Assembly: GCA_947631005.1 (NCBI GenBank)
Contig: CANRJR010000004.1
Coordinates: 1-64,000 of the forward strand
Reading direction: 5' to 3'
DNA length: 64,000 nt
Origin: an uncultured Clostridia bacterium
Lineage (GTDB): Bacteria; Bacillota; Clostridia; Christensenellales; Borkfalkiaceae
The position numbers and the translations under genes are program-made. Within the stretch, counting starts at the first letter, position 1; each line of letters opens with the position of its first letter. The notes beneath the pieces are model-generated. The model searched no databases, had not been told where the DNA came from, and saw only the letters and a program-made list of their open reading frames with translations. This document shows, piece by piece, positions 7,278 through 15,794 of the stretch.

Positions 7278-8038
7278 AACGGGACTTTATCAAACGCCTC
7301 AAAAGTATGCTCAAAGTGGACTTTATGAGAATGTTCACCATGCCCGCCGTCTACATCATGTTCGGCGTTTCGCTCGCGCTTCCCGTTTTGATTTTGGTGA
7401 TGACCTCTTTCGTGGGCGGTGAGGCAACAGGGGAAACAGCGGCGACGTTTACGAACGTCTGGCAGGCGATCGGCTCGGCGGGCGGTGCGATGAGCATGGA
7501 TCTCACGAGCATGTGCAACATCAATCTTTTATACTTTCTTGTTGCGATCTTCGTCTGCCTTTTCGTGGGCGAGGATTTCCGAAGCGGATATGTCAAGAAC
7601 CTATTTACGGTGCGCGCCCAAAAGACAGATTACGTCCTCTCCAAAACCATTGTGCTGTTTGTAGCGGCGACGGGAATGTTCCTTTTGTACTTTGTCGGCG
7701 CGATGATCGGCGGGGGGATCGCGGGGCTCTCGTTCGACCTTGCCGAAGTCGGCGCAAGCGCGGGCGGGATCGTCGCTTGCATGATATCGAAAATCTTCTT
7801 TGCGCTCGTATTCGTGTCGATCGCCCTGACGCTTTCAACGGTCGGGAAAGCAAAATTATGGCTCTCTATCCTCGGGTCTCTCGCGGCGGGCATGTTGCTC
7901 TTTACCATGATCCCCATGATGACGCCGCTCAATGCGGGCGCGTTCAACGTCGTTTTATGCGTTTTCGGCGGACCTTTGTTCGCCGCGGGGCTCGGGGCGG
8001 TCAGCAACGTCATCTTGAACAAGACGGGTTTGGTATAA
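7274..8038 (+). CDS. ABC-2-type transporter permease, second copy
   Basis: A 254-residue protein with about six membrane helices, laid out like the permease at 5545: a cytoplasmic start KRLKSMLKVDFMRMFTMPAVYIM, then a first helix, an extracytoplasmic loop with ETAATFTNVWQ, then FVGEDFRSGYVKNLFTVRAQKTDYVLSKT. Its start overlaps the stop of the second ATPase. Either the two permeases form two homomeric exporters or all four genes make one heteromeric complex; the sequence does not decide between these. Confidence 0.88.
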   Translation: MKRDFIKRLKSMLKVDFMRMFTMPAVYIMFGVSLALPVLILVMTSFVGGEATGETAATFTNVWQAIGSAGGAMSMDLTSMCNINLLYFLVAIFVCLFVGEDFRSGYVKNLFTVRAQKTDYVLSKTIVLFVAATGMFLLYFVGAMIGGGIAGLSFDLAEVGASAGGIVACMISKIFFALVFVSIALTLSTVGKAKLWLSILGSLAAGMLLFTMIPMMTPLNAGAFNVVLCVFGGPLFAAGLGAVSNVILNKTGLV

Positions 8039-8080
8039 GGCGCGAAGCCAAGCGGCAAAAAAGAGGCGTCGAACAAGGGA

Positions 8081-8138
8081 CGCGCCCGCGAATTTTCATC
8101 GAAAATCCCTTGCCAAGCGGGCGCGGGAATGCTATAAT
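8081..8138 (+). promoter_or_regulatory. YitT-gene promoter overlapped by nested inverted repeats
   Basis: The promoter is TTGCCA (8110-8115), 17 bp, TATAAT (8133-8138). CGCGCCCGC (8081-8089) pairs with GCGGGCGCG (8117-8125), which lies within the spacer, and an inner repeat ATTTTC/GAAAAT sits between. It may be the end of the ABC operon or an operator; there is no T-run. Confidence 0.7.
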
Positions 8139-8157
8139 ATCGTCTGCGGAGAAATCT

Positions 8158-9180
8158 ATGAAGGCGATACATTTTCGGAAACCGACCAAGCGCGAGCTCG
8201 TGCGTTTGATTTTGAACAGTCTCATCATCGTGTTCGGGAATGCGATGGCGGCGTTTGCGTCCGCGATCTTCGTCATTCCCAACGGCTTTGTCATGGGGGG
8301 GACGACGGGCGTCGGCATTCTCGTTCGGAATCTCATTCCCGAAACCGTCGCGTGGCGCGAGTGGGCGGTCTCCATTACCGTATATGCGGTCAACATCGGG
8401 CTGTTTATCCTCGGCGCGGTGCTGCTCGGCAAGAAGTTCGCCGTGGCGACGTTCGCGGGCACGGTGCTCTACCCGAGCTTTTTGAGTCTCTTTACCCTCG
8501 TCAACGACGCATACGTCGCGGCAAACGGCGCGCCCGTCGGAGCGAGCGAGCCCGTGCTCGCCGCGCTGATCGGCGGGTTGCTGTTCGGATTCGGCGTCGG
8601 GATCGTCGTCCGCGTCGGCGCGTCTACGGGCGGTACGGATATCCCGCCGCTCATTCTGCATAAGTTCTTCGAGATCCCCGTTTCGGTCACCCTTTGGGCG
8701 TTGGATTTTTCCATCGTTTTGTTGCAGTTTTTCGGCGCGTCCGTCGACGCCGTTCTGTTCGGCGTTCTCATCACCCTGCTGTCCTCGTACATCGTCGACA
8801 AAGTCGCGCTCATCGGCATGCGCCGCACGCAGGTGAAGATCGTGAGCGAGCATTACGAGGAGATCCGCGAGATGATCCTCACCAAGATCAGCCGCGGCGT
8901 TACCGTGCTCTACGGACAGACGGGCTATCTCAAAAAGGATTGTCACATGATCCTCACCATCATTTCGCACCGCCAGCTCGTGCCCCTCAAAGCCGCCGTG
9001 CAGAGCATCGACCCGCACGCTTTCATGACGATCAGCGTGGTTTCGGAGGTGCGCGGCGAGGGATTCCATTCGGACGGCGTCGACTTCCTCATCCCCGAGA
9101 AAAAGGGAAAATCTTCACTCTTCGACGACGAGACTGCGCCCCGCGAAGAGAACGGCGACAAGAACGCGCCCAAGGAGTAA
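8158..9180 (+). CDS. YitT-family membrane protein (DUF161 + DUF2179)
   Basis: 340 residues. The N-terminal two thirds (about 1-215) hold five to six membrane helices with the family motif PNGFVMGGTTGVGILV and a second G-rich repeat RVGASTGGTDIPPLI. The C-terminal DUF2179 domain (about 220-320) contains ISRGVTVLYGQTGYLKKDCHMILTII. The tail after 320 is charged and variable. YitT proteins are common in Firmicutes; their substrate is not firmly established. I start at the ATG preceded by GCGGAGA; a much longer upstream frame overlaps the ABC permease and is not used. Its own promoter is directly upstream. Confidence 0.9.
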   Translation: MKAIHFRKPTKRELVRLILNSLIIVFGNAMAAFASAIFVIPNGFVMGGTTGVGILVRNLIPETVAWREWAVSITVYAVNIGLFILGAVLLGKKFAVATFAGTVLYPSFLSLFTLVNDAYVAANGAPVGASEPVLAALIGGLLFGFGVGIVVRVGASTGGTDIPPLILHKFFEIPVSVTLWALDFSIVLLQFFGASVDAVLFGVLITLLSSYIVDKVALIGMRRTQVKIVSEHYEEIREMILTKISRGVTVLYGQTGYLKKDCHMILTIISHRQLVPLKAAVQSIDPHAFMTISVVSEVRGEGFHSDGVDFLIPEKKGKSSLFDDETAPREENGDKNAPKE

Positions 9181-9291
9181 ATAAAAAAGATCGAGAGTTT
9201 TCCCGGCAAAACCTGCCGATGGCGATAGGATACGCGCCGCTTTGCAGCCGCGCTTTCGCACATGAATGTACTTTGAATCTCGGAAAAAACC

Positions 9292-9322
9292 GAGCCCCCG
9301 CGCTTTTTTGGCGCGGGGGCTC
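9292..9322 (-). terminator. Intrinsic terminator of the WYL regulator gene
   Basis: Twelve-bp stem GAGCCCCCGCGC (9292-9303) / GCGCGGGGGCTC (9311-9322). Read on the minus strand it is followed by GGTTTTTT, so it ends the minus-strand regulator. It could also slow transcription from the YitT gene. Confidence 0.8.
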
Positions 9323-9369
9323 GTTGTATGTCTGTGAAGTGAAAAATCGTTTCGCGTTTCTTACCGAAA

Positions 9370-10290
9370 TCAATCGTAGAGCAGGGCGATGTTCTGTGCG
9401 GCGGCGCGGACGCGTTCGCGCAGACTGTCGGGGGCGAGCACGCGGAATCCCGCGCCCGCGGAGAGGATCTGCGCGACCAGCCTGTCGTCGTCGGGGACGA
9501 CTGCCTCGGCGATGATCGTATCCCGTTCGCGGCGCACGTTCTCCACGCCGAGCCATTCTTCGGCAAAGGGGAGTGCCTCGGGCGCGATCTCGAAGCGCGC
9601 CTCGATGATCTCGGCGGTGCGGCGGAAGTCGAGCGGGATATCTTCGCGGCGGAAGGGCATGCGCTCGAACGTCTCGCCCGTGCATACAATGGTACGCATG
9701 CGCCCCACCTTAAACAGACGGAAGGCGTCGCGGTTGCGGCAAAAGGCGTAAAGATACCAGAAATTGTGCTTATATACGAGCAAATGGGGCAGAACGACGC
9801 GGTGCGAGGGCGTACCCTCGCGGTCGATGTAGTCGATCTCGACGGCTTCGCATTCCTCGGCGGAACGTTCGAGGAGGGCGAGCTTTTCGGCGAACTTCCG
9901 CTCGTTGGTCCACGTGTCGCCGTCGGCGAAGATATAGCCCGAAAATCCGAGATCCTTTTTTTCGCTCTTGCTCTGCGCGGAAAGTTTTTCGGCGGCTTGG
10001 CGGAGGGCGGGGTCGTCGCTCGTTTGGAGCATGGCGTGGAGGGCGTCGAGGGTGCGCGCGTATTCCTCCTGCGTGAGGAAGCCTTTCGGCAGTTTGTAGG
10101 CGTCGGAGATATAGATGCCGCCGTTCGCCCCGCGGGCAAAGCCGATGGGAACGCCCGCGGCGCACATCTCCTCCGCATAACGATAGATCGAACGCACGGA
10201 CACGTTGTATTTTTCGGCGAGCTCCGCGGCGCATACCCGTCTGCGCGAGAGCAGGGTGAAGAGAATGCCGAGCATGATCCGATACTTCAT
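9370..10290 (-). CDS. HTH/WYL-domain transcriptional regulator
   Basis: 306 residues. The N-terminal winged helix of the DeoR/HTH_11 type (about 1-60: LLSRRRVCAAELAEKYNVSVRSIYRYAEEM) is followed by a WYL domain (about 140-215, with VVLPHLLVYKHNFWYLYAFCRNRDAFRLFKVGRM) and a C-terminal WCX-like extension. WYL domains sense nucleic acids or other ligands and often control stress or defence genes. The 200-bp gap to tyrS holds no gene it obviously controls, so the target may be itself or elsewhere. The ATG follows a GGAGG-like site. Confidence 0.9.
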   Translation of the reverse strand: MKYRIMLGILFTLLSRRRVCAAELAEKYNVSVRSIYRYAEEMCAAGVPIGFARGANGGIYISDAYKLPKGFLTQEEYARTLDALHAMLQTSDDPALRQAAEKLSAQSKSEKKDLGFSGYIFADGDTWTNERKFAEKLALLERSAEECEAVEIDYIDREGTPSHRVVLPHLLVYKHNFWYLYAFCRNRDAFRLFKVGRMRTIVCTGETFERMPFRREDIPLDFRRTAEIIEARFEIAPEALPFAEEWLGVENVRRERDTIIAEAVVPDDDRLVAQILSAGAGFRVLAPDSLRERVRAAAQNIALLYD

Positions 10291-10428
10291 GTTCCACCTC
10301 CCGTGAAAAAATCCAAGTCATATTATACGCTATATGACAGCCCTTGTCAAGTATAGCGGGAAAAAATCCGTGCGGCGGGGGACGGATTTTCGGACGCGGC
10401 AATTTTTTCGGATTCCCGCGGCGAATAT

Positions 10429-10457
10429 TTGACAAACGGCGGCGGGGGGAGTATAAT
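10429..10457 (+). promoter_or_regulatory. Promoter of the tyrS operon
   Basis: TTGACA (10429-10434), a 17-bp spacer, and TATAAT (10452-10457). The leader before tyrS is only about 27 nt, so there is no room for a T-box riboswitch. Confidence 0.88.
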
Positions 10458-10490
10458 TGTCGGGAAAGATCAAAAAAGAGGAAAACGGCA

Positions 10491-11681
10491 ATGGAAAACG
10501 TCATGGACGCCTTGCGCGCACGCGGATTCATCAAACAGACGGTCTACGAGGACGAACTGTACGCGCTGCTCGGCAGAGAGAGCGTCCCCTTTTACATCGG
10601 GTTCGACCCGACGGCGGACAGCCTGCACGTCGGGCATTTCATGCAGCTTGTCGCCATGAAGCATATGCAGGACGCGGGGCATCGCCCCATCATCCTCATC
10701 GGCGGCGGTACGGGCATGATCGGCGACCCCTCGGGACGGTCGGACCTGCGCACCATGATGACGCGCGAAACGGTGGAACACAACGTGGAGTGCTTCAAAA
10801 AGCAGATGGCGCGCTTCATCCGTTTCGACGGCGAAAACGGCGCGATCGTCGTGAACAACGCCGATTGGCTGATGTCGCTCAACTATGTCGACTTCCTGCG
10901 GGACGTCGGCGTGCATTTCTCCGTCAACAAGATGCTCACCGCGGAGTGCTACCGCACCCGCATGGAAAAGGGGCTCACCTTCCTCGAATTCAATTACATG
11001 CTCATGCAGGCGTACGACTTCCTCATGCTCAACCGCAAGTACGGCTGTTCTCTCGAACTCGGCGGCGACGACCAGTGGAGCAACATCCTCGCGGGGGCGG
11101 ACCTCATTCGACGCAAGGAGAGAAAGCCCGCCTACGCCATGACCTTTACCCTGCTCACGACGAGCGAGGGGAAGAAGATGGGCAAGTCGCAAAAGGGCGC
11201 GGTTTGGCTCGACGAAAATAAGACTTCGCCCTACGAATTTTTCCAATATTGGCGCAATACCGCCGACGCGGACGTGGAAAAATGCTTCCGTCTGCTCACA
11301 TTTTTGCCGCTCGGCGAGATCGAGGAGCTCTGCCGCTACCGCGACGAGCGGATCAACCAAGCAAAGGAGCGGCTTGCCTACGAACTCACGCGGTCCGTCC
11401 ACGGCGAGCAAAAGGCGCAGGAGGCTCTCATGCAGGCGCGCGCCGCGTTCGGCGGCGAGGGGGAGCTTCCCCAAGCGAACATCGCAAACGCGGTCAACGC
11501 GATGCAGGCACTCGTCGAAACGGGGCTATGCAAGAGCAACGGCGAGGCGCGCCGCCTCATCGAACAGGGCGGCGTGAGCATCGACGGCGAAAAGGTGACG
11601 GACGCAAACGCGCCCTTGCCCGAGGGGTCGTTCACTCTCTTCAAGGGGAAGAAAGTGCGGCTCTTCGTCGTGCGCGGCTGA
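10491..11681 (+). CDS. tyrS: Tyrosyl-tRNA synthetase
   Basis: Class I aminoacyl-tRNA synthetase that charges tRNA-Tyr. The 396-residue protein has the HIGH-type signature HVGH (46-49), the substrate-binding stretch [13 protein letters not shown] and GGDDQWSN, the KMSKS-type loop KMGKS (about 229-233), and a C-terminal S4 RNA-binding domain (about 335-396, with [21 protein letters not shown]). The length is close to the usual 400-420. I use the ATG at 10491; upstream in-frame codons lie inside the promoter. The stop overlaps the next start by one base. Confidence 0.97.
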   Translation: MENVMDALRARGFIKQTVYEDELYALLGRESVPFYIGFDPTADSLHVGHFMQLVAMKHMQDAGHRPIILIGGGTGMIGDPSGRSDLRTMMTRETVEHNVECFKKQMARFIRFDGENGAIVVNNADWLMSLNYVDFLRDVGVHFSVNKMLTAECYRTRMEKGLTFLEFNYMLMQAYDFLMLNRKYGCSLELGGDDQWSNILAGADLIRRKERKPAYAMTFTLLTTSEGKKMGKSQKGAVWLDENKTSPYEFFQYWRNTADADVEKCFRLLTFLPLGEIEELCRYRDERINQAKERLAYELTRSVHGEQKAQEALMQARAAFGGEGELPQANIANAVNAMQALVETGLCKSNGEARRLIEQGGVSIDGEKVTDANAPLPEGSFTLFKGKKVRLFVVRG

Positions 11682-12307
11682 TGCAAGCCTATCGCGGCGT
11701 ATTCGGGAACGCCTTTTTGGAACGCGTCATCGAAAAGTCTCGCTTCCTCGCCTATGCGGTGCGTACCGAGGACGAGGAGCAAGCCAAGGCATTTTTGGCA
11801 GATTTGCGCGCCGAGCATCCGCTCGCCACGCACGTCTGCTACGGCTATATCGCCGACGACTGCGGCAATCTGCAACGTTTTTCAGACGACGGAGAACCGC
11901 AGGGAACGGCGGGCATGCCCATTCTCGGCGTGCTCAAAGCGGAGAAACTTTGCGCGACGGCAATCGCCGTCGTGCGCTATTTCGGGGGGATCAAGCTGGG
12001 CGCGGGCGGGCTCACGCGGGCGTACGCGGGGGCGGCGGCGGAAGTCGTCAGGAACGCGGAGATCCGCAGTTTCGAACCCTGCCGCGAGATCGAGTTGACG
12101 GTCGGCTATCCCGAAGTCAACGCCGCGCTTCATTTTCTCGGCGATCGCGAGATCTTGTCCCGCACATTCGGCGAAACGGCGCGCTTTGCCGTCGCCGTCA
12201 AAGAAGAGGAGAAAGCGGCGTTCATTGCGGCACTTTCCAACGCGCTTTGCGGGCGCGTCCAAGTACGGGAGGGGAAGGCGTACCGCTATCCCTTTCCGAT
12301 CGCATAG
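11681..12307 (+). CDS. IMPACT/YigZ-family protein
   Basis: 208 residues. The N-terminal UPF0029 domain (about 1-125) has the family signature around LATHVCYGYIADDCGN, FSDDGEPQGTAGMPILG and VVRYFGGIKLGAGGLTRAYAGA. The C-terminal half resembles the DUF1949 ferredoxin-like fold. Family members bind ribosomes or nucleic acids; the bacterial role is unclear, although eukaryotic IMPACT regulates GCN2. The A of its ATG is the last base of the tyrS stop codon, so translation is coupled. Confidence 0.88.
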   Translation: MQAYRGVFGNAFLERVIEKSRFLAYAVRTEDEEQAKAFLADLRAEHPLATHVCYGYIADDCGNLQRFSDDGEPQGTAGMPILGVLKAEKLCATAIAVVRYFGGIKLGAGGLTRAYAGAAAEVVRNAEIRSFEPCREIELTVGYPEVNAALHFLGDREILSRTFGETARFAVAVKEEEKAAFIAALSNALCGRVQVREGKAYRYPFPIA

Positions 12308-12314
12308 GAGCAAT

Positions 12315-13370
12315 ATGCAATTCATCGAAAGAGCGGAATTGAAGAAAAAGCCCGAACGCGGCACGGAGCTCGGCTTCGGGCGGTACTTTACCGATTACAT
12401 GTTCACCATGCGCTACACGCGCGGACAGGGCTGGCACGACGCCCGCATCGAGCCCAACGTGCCGCAGTCCTTCGACCTCGCCACGGGGATCTTTCATTAC
12501 GCGCAGGGCGTGTTCGAGGGGATCAAGGCGTTCCGACGCGAACACGGCGTCGCCGTGTTCCGTCCCGACGAAAATTGGGCGCGCATGAACAGGTCTGCCG
12601 ACCGCATGTGCATTCCCGCCTTTCCCACAGACGTCGTAGAGGAGGGGCTCGGGGAGCTCTTGCGCATCGAACGCGATTGGATCCCGACCGAGGCGGGCAC
12701 GGCACTCTACATCCGTCCCGTCATCGTCTCCACGCACCCCATGCTCGGCGTGCACGCGTCCCCCGAATATCTCTTTTTCATCCTGCTGTCCCCCGTGGGA
12801 AGCTATTACGCGCACGGGTTCGCGCCCACCAAATTGCTCGTTGAGGACGTGTACGCGCGCGCCGTCCCGGGCGGGACGGGGGAGGCGAAGTGCCTCGGCA
12901 ACTACGCCGCGTCGATGAAGGCGGGCGCGCTCGCCGAAGCGCAGGGCTTCGACCAGACGCTTTGGCTGGACGCCACGGAAAAGAAGTACGTCGAGGAAGT
13001 CGGGTCGATGAACATCTTCTTCGTCATCGACGGCGAGGTGATCACGCCTGCCCTTGTCGGTTCGATCCTCCCCGGGATCACCCGCAAGAGCTGTCTGCAA
13101 ATTTTACGCGAGCGGGGCTACCGCGTCAGCGAACGGCGCATTTCGATCGAAGAGGTCGCGCAGGCGGCACGGGAGGGACAGCTCGACGAAATGTTCGGCA
13201 CGGGCACGGCGGCGGTCGTGTCTCCCGTCGGGCTCTTCCGTTACCGCGGGGTAGACTACACGCCGAAGAACGCAACGGGGGAGATCACTACGAAACTTTA
13301 CCGCGAGATCACGGGCGTCCAATGCGGCAGCATTCCCGACACGCGCGGCTGGATCAAACTGTACGAATAA
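12315..13370 (+). CDS. ilvE: Branched-chain amino acid aminotransferase (class IV, PLP)
   Basis: Transfers the amino group between glutamate and leucine, isoleucine or valine. The 351-residue length is right for the bacterial type II/eukaryote-like BCAT. The PLP-binding lysine is K202 in GNYAASMKAG. Other markers are the substrate-loop region VFEGIKAFR, AVPGGTGEAKCLGN, EEVGSMNIFFV, and the phosphate-binding GTGTAAVVSPVG. It starts behind AGGAG, 7 bases after the IMPACT gene, as the last gene of the tyrS operon. Confidence 0.93.
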   Translation: MQFIERAELKKKPERGTELGFGRYFTDYMFTMRYTRGQGWHDARIEPNVPQSFDLATGIFHYAQGVFEGIKAFRREHGVAVFRPDENWARMNRSADRMCIPAFPTDVVEEGLGELLRIERDWIPTEAGTALYIRPVIVSTHPMLGVHASPEYLFFILLSPVGSYYAHGFAPTKLLVEDVYARAVPGGTGEAKCLGNYAASMKAGALAEAQGFDQTLWLDATEKKYVEEVGSMNIFFVIDGEVITPALVGSILPGITRKSCLQILRERGYRVSERRISIEEVAQAAREGQLDEMFGTGTAAVVSPVGLFRYRGVDYTPKNATGEITTKLYREITGVQCGSIPDTRGWIKLYE

Positions 13371-13373
13371 AAG

Positions 13374-13400
13374 AGGGACGCTTCGGCGTCCCTGTTTTTT
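13374..13400 (+). terminator. Intrinsic terminator of the tyrS-ilvE operon
   Basis: AGGGACGC (13374-13381), UUCG tetraloop, GCGTCCCT (13386-13393), then G and six T's. Confidence 0.92.
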
Positions 13401-13485
13401 CGCCTTTATTTCGAATTTCATCTAAATAAAAATTCGCGGAAAAGCGGTGTATTTTATGGGAAAATAAGGCGAAATATCGGCTTTT

Positions 13486-13519
13486 CTTTTTTATTTCGAT
13501 AAATATCGAAATAAAAAAG
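13486..13519. repeat. Perfect 34-bp AT-rich palindrome
   Basis: Sixteen-bp arms, CTTTTTTATTTCGATA and its exact complement, flank a 2-base centre (13502-13503). It lies between the ilvE terminator and yunB. Shorter versions of TTTATTTCGA occur nearby (about 13403). It could be a bidirectional terminator or a regulator-binding site. Confidence 0.7.
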
Positions 13520-13529
13520 GCGGCGAAGC

Positions 13530-13556
13530 ATAAGCGTGCGGGCGGGGGCATACGAT
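13530..13556 (+). promoter_or_regulatory. Probable sigma-E-type sporulation promoter of yunB
   Basis: ATA (13530-13532), 16-bp spacer, CATACGAT (13549-13556). This resembles the Bacillus sigma-E pattern ATA-N16/18-CATACANT, and yunB belongs to the sigma-E regulon in B. subtilis. The predicted start point is at or next to the GTG start codon. Confidence 0.5.
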
Positions 13557-13561
13557 AGAGC

Positions 13562-14233
13562 GTGATTGCAATCTCGCGCGGCAGGAAGATCAAACGGCGG
13601 GCGATCCTTTTCGTTTTGCTCGTGTGTTTAATCGGGCTTGTCGTCTTGTTTCATTTCAATATCACGCGCGTGCTCAAATCCATTGCGGAGGCGAACATGC
13701 GCTCCATCACGACGGTCGCCGTCAACGACGCCATCTACTACACTTTGTCCGACGAGGTGCGTTACGACGAGCTCGTCAAAGTGGAGCGGGGGGTGGACGG
13801 TGAGATCGTCTCCATCACTTCGGACTCTCTGCGGATCAACCGCATCGCGCGCGACGCGGCGTATATGTCGCAACAGAATTTACAGCGGATGAGCGAGGAC
13901 GGCGTCGACGTGCCGCTCGGCGCGTTCTTCGGGATCGAGGCGTGGTCGGGTTTCGGACCGAAGATCCACATGAAGATCATCCCCATCTCCAACGTGGAGT
14001 GCCGCTTCGTCTCCAAATTCGACGCGGCGGGCATCAACCAGACCAAGCATTCCATTTATCTCGAAATCGTGGCGGACATCTCCATCATTATGCCGTCGGG
14101 GACGAGCAATTTCGCCTCGCTCACCGAGGTGCTCATTTGCGAGAGCGTGCTCGTGGGGCGCGTGCCCGAGACCTATTTGCAGGCGGATATCTTCGGCGAC
14201 GGCTACACGCTCGCCCCGCCCGACGCGCCGTAA
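13562..14233 (+). CDS. yunB: Sporulation protein YunB
   Basis: 223 residues. A positively charged start and one membrane helix (about 13-33) are followed by an extracytoplasmic domain with the YunB features: TVAVNDAIYYTL early, then ITSDSLRINRI, DVPLGAFFGIEAWSGFGPKI, and a late HSIYLEIVADISIIMPS. YunB is made in the mother cell under sigma-E and is needed for normal sporulation in B. subtilis. The start is GTG, with no strong ribosome site. The 3' end overlaps murG on the opposite strand by 31 bp. It marks the organism as a spore former. Confidence 0.85.
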   Translation: MIAISRGRKIKRRAILFVLLVCLIGLVVLFHFNITRVLKSIAEANMRSITTVAVNDAIYYTLSDEVRYDELVKVERGVDGEIVSITSDSLRINRIARDAAYMSQQNLQRMSEDGVDVPLGAFFGIEAWSGFGPKIHMKIIPISNVECRFVSKFDAAGINQTKHSIYLEIVADISIIMPSGTSNFASLTEVLICESVLVGRVPETYLQADIFGDGYTLAPPDAP

Positions 14234-15252
14234 ACCGCCTTGATGATCTCGATGATGCGCGGCGTGCCGCTCTTTACGCCGCAACGGGCAAGCGCGGCTT
14301 TGAGTTCTTCGTCGAGATAGACCGCGCGCAACGTATCGGGGAGCGAAGAGAGGTCGCGCTCGTCGAGGACGCGGCAGAGCCCCTTTTTCTCGAAATAGGC
14401 GGCGTTCTGCGCCTGATCCCCCCGCGAGGCGTGGGAAAGCGGGACGAGCAGGGCGGGTTTTTTAAGGGCGAGAAGTTCGAAGATCGTGTTGCTACCCGCG
14501 CGGGAGAGCACCACGTCCGCGCAGGCGTACGCGCCGCCCATATCCGCTTCGTACTCGCGCTGGACGTACCCAGCGGGCGGGTCGGGCATGAGGTTTCCCC
14601 GTCCGCATATGTGCAGAATGTCGAATGAAACGAGGAGGCTCGGGAGCGCGCCGCGTACGGCTTCGTTGAGGGCGCGGCTTCCGCTGCCGCCGCCGAACAC
14701 GAGCAGGACGGGCCGATCCCGAAATCCGAATTTTCGCATGGCGCGGGCGCGGTCTCCCCCCATGATCTCCCGCCGTACGGGCGACCCGACATACACGCCG
14801 TTTTTGAATTTCGCCGCCGTTTCGGGGAAAGAAGTGAGCACATATTTGCACATTCCCGCGATCATGCGCGTGCACAGTCCCGGGGAGAGGTCGCTCTCGT
14901 GCGTCAATACGGGAACGCGAAGGCGGTGCGCCGCCCACACCGCGGGGAAGCTCGCAAACCCGCCCTTGGAAAACACGAGGTCGGGTTTTATTTTTTCGAC
15001 CATTTCAAGCGCGTCGCGCTTGGCACGGTGCAAACGGTGGGGGATCTTGAAATTTTCCAACGTGAACGAGCGGACCAGCTTGGGACAGTCTACGCGGTAA
15101 AAAGGGAATCCCGCCTCGCCGATCAGCCTCTGCTCGATGCCGCCCGTCCCCATATAAAAGAGCTCGTGCGAAAAACGCAGTTCCCGCATGAGCGCGAGAT
15201 TCGGCACAACGTGACCCGCGCTGCCGCCGCCCGTAAACAGAATGCGCTTCAT
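14203..15252 (-). CDS. murG: UDP-GlcNAc:lipid I N-acetylglucosaminyltransferase MurG
   Basis: Converts lipid I to lipid II on the inner face of the membrane in peptidoglycan synthesis. 349 residues, GT28 family, with two Rossmann domains. The N-terminal glycine-rich loop is TGGGSAGHVVPNLAL and the C-terminal UDP-GlcNAc site includes FGGGSGSRALN and SRAGSNTIFELLALKKPALLVPL. I start at the ATG at 15252; the upstream frame enters a hairpin. There is no Shine-Dalgarno site, and TATACT (15264-15259) is 6 bases before the ATG, so the mRNA may be leaderless. It is not next to other cell-division genes. Confidence 0.94.
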   Translation of the reverse strand: MKRILFTGGGSAGHVVPNLALMRELRFSHELFYMGTGGIEQRLIGEAGFPFYRVDCPKLVRSFTLENFKIPHRLHRAKRDALEMVEKIKPDLVFSKGGFASFPAVWAAHRLRVPVLTHESDLSPGLCTRMIAGMCKYVLTSFPETAAKFKNGVYVGSPVRREIMGGDRARAMRKFGFRDRPVLLVFGGGSGSRALNEAVRGALPSLLVSFDILHICGRGNLMPDPPAGYVQREYEADMGGAYACADVVLSRAGSNTIFELLALKKPALLVPLSHASRGDQAQNAAYFEKKGLCRVLDERDLSSLPDTLRAVYLDEELKAALARCGVKSGTPRIIEIIKAVYGASGGASV

Positions 15253-15300
15253 GCTTACAGTATATGAAGCGCGCGATTTTTTATTGTACCGCCTGTGTTT

Positions 15301-15339
15301 GTCTTGCGCGCCCGCTTTTCGGAAGCGGGCGCGCAAGAC
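15301..15339. other. Long perfect hairpin upstream of murG
   Basis: A 17-bp perfect stem, GTCTTGCGCGCCCGCTT (15301-15317) and its complement (15323-15339), with a 5-base loop. There is no T-run on either strand. The function is not evident; it lies 50-90 bases upstream of murG. Confidence 0.6.
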
Positions 15340-15486
15340 AATATATTATGGTATAACATTTGATTTTGGAATCGCCTCGTTGCGGCAGCAGGGACTGCCG
15401 CAACCCGTCGGGCTTGCCAGCCCTCCTGTCGTGCCGCCGTTCACAGTGCACCGCACCGATGAACGAGAATTGCGGCACGCCACCCT
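15340..15486. other. Intergenic between murG and the tandem repeat units
   Basis: No gene. It contains the inverted repeat GTTGCGGCAG / CTGCCGCAAC (about 15384-15409), and its end (CGCCACCCT) resembles the left flank of the next repeat unit, so it may be an eroded part of the same repeated region. Confidence 0.4.
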
Positions 15487-15677
15487 CAATTCTGCGCAAT
15501 AGTCGTAACCGCACCAAAAGTAAAAGAGGGAAACCCTCTCATAGGGCTCCCGAAAAATGTTGCGAAGCAAGATTTTTTGGGAAGAGGAGACGCAGGCGTA
15601 AAAAGCACAAGGGTTGCCTTTCGGCAACCCTTTGCAAAACGCGCCTTGCGGCGACGTGGTGGACCTGCGCAGAATTG
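15487..15677 (-). repeat. Tandem repeat unit with 12-bp terminal inverted repeats, copy 2
   Basis: 191 bp bounded by CAATTCTGCGCA (15487-15498) and its exact inverse TGCGCAGAATTG (15666-15677). It contains the cassette found after tRNA-Ala(GGC): the GAAA-loop hairpin, the 33-nt palindrome, and a CCACCA flank. Its right end (about 15652-15677) is identical to the 3' end of tmRNA, including the encoded CCA. It is about 93% identical to the unit at 15795, by eye. No open reading frame of note. Confidence 0.88.
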
Positions 15678-15794
15678 CGCCTTTGGCGGCGCGCCCCGGT
15701 GCACAGCACACCGTGCTGTGCAGTTTGCGGCAGAGCAGTCTGTAATCCTACAATTCGCCCGCAAACCGATTGCTCCCGCAATCGCCTCCACCCT
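15678..15794. other. Spacer between the two repeat units
   Basis: 117 bp with no gene. It holds a 10-bp palindrome (TGCACAGCAC / GTGCTGTGCA, about 15699-15721) and ends with CCACCCT, the same flank as at the left of the first unit. Confidence 0.4.

Noticed and set aside
10458..10490. T-box riboswitch ahead of tyrS
   Set aside because: The leader between the -10 box and the ATG is about 27-33 nt, too short for a T-box.
11249..11680. Longer form of the IMPACT-family protein starting inside tyrS
   Set aside because: The family domain begins at the ATG at 11681; the upstream frame overlaps tyrS and has no family similarity.
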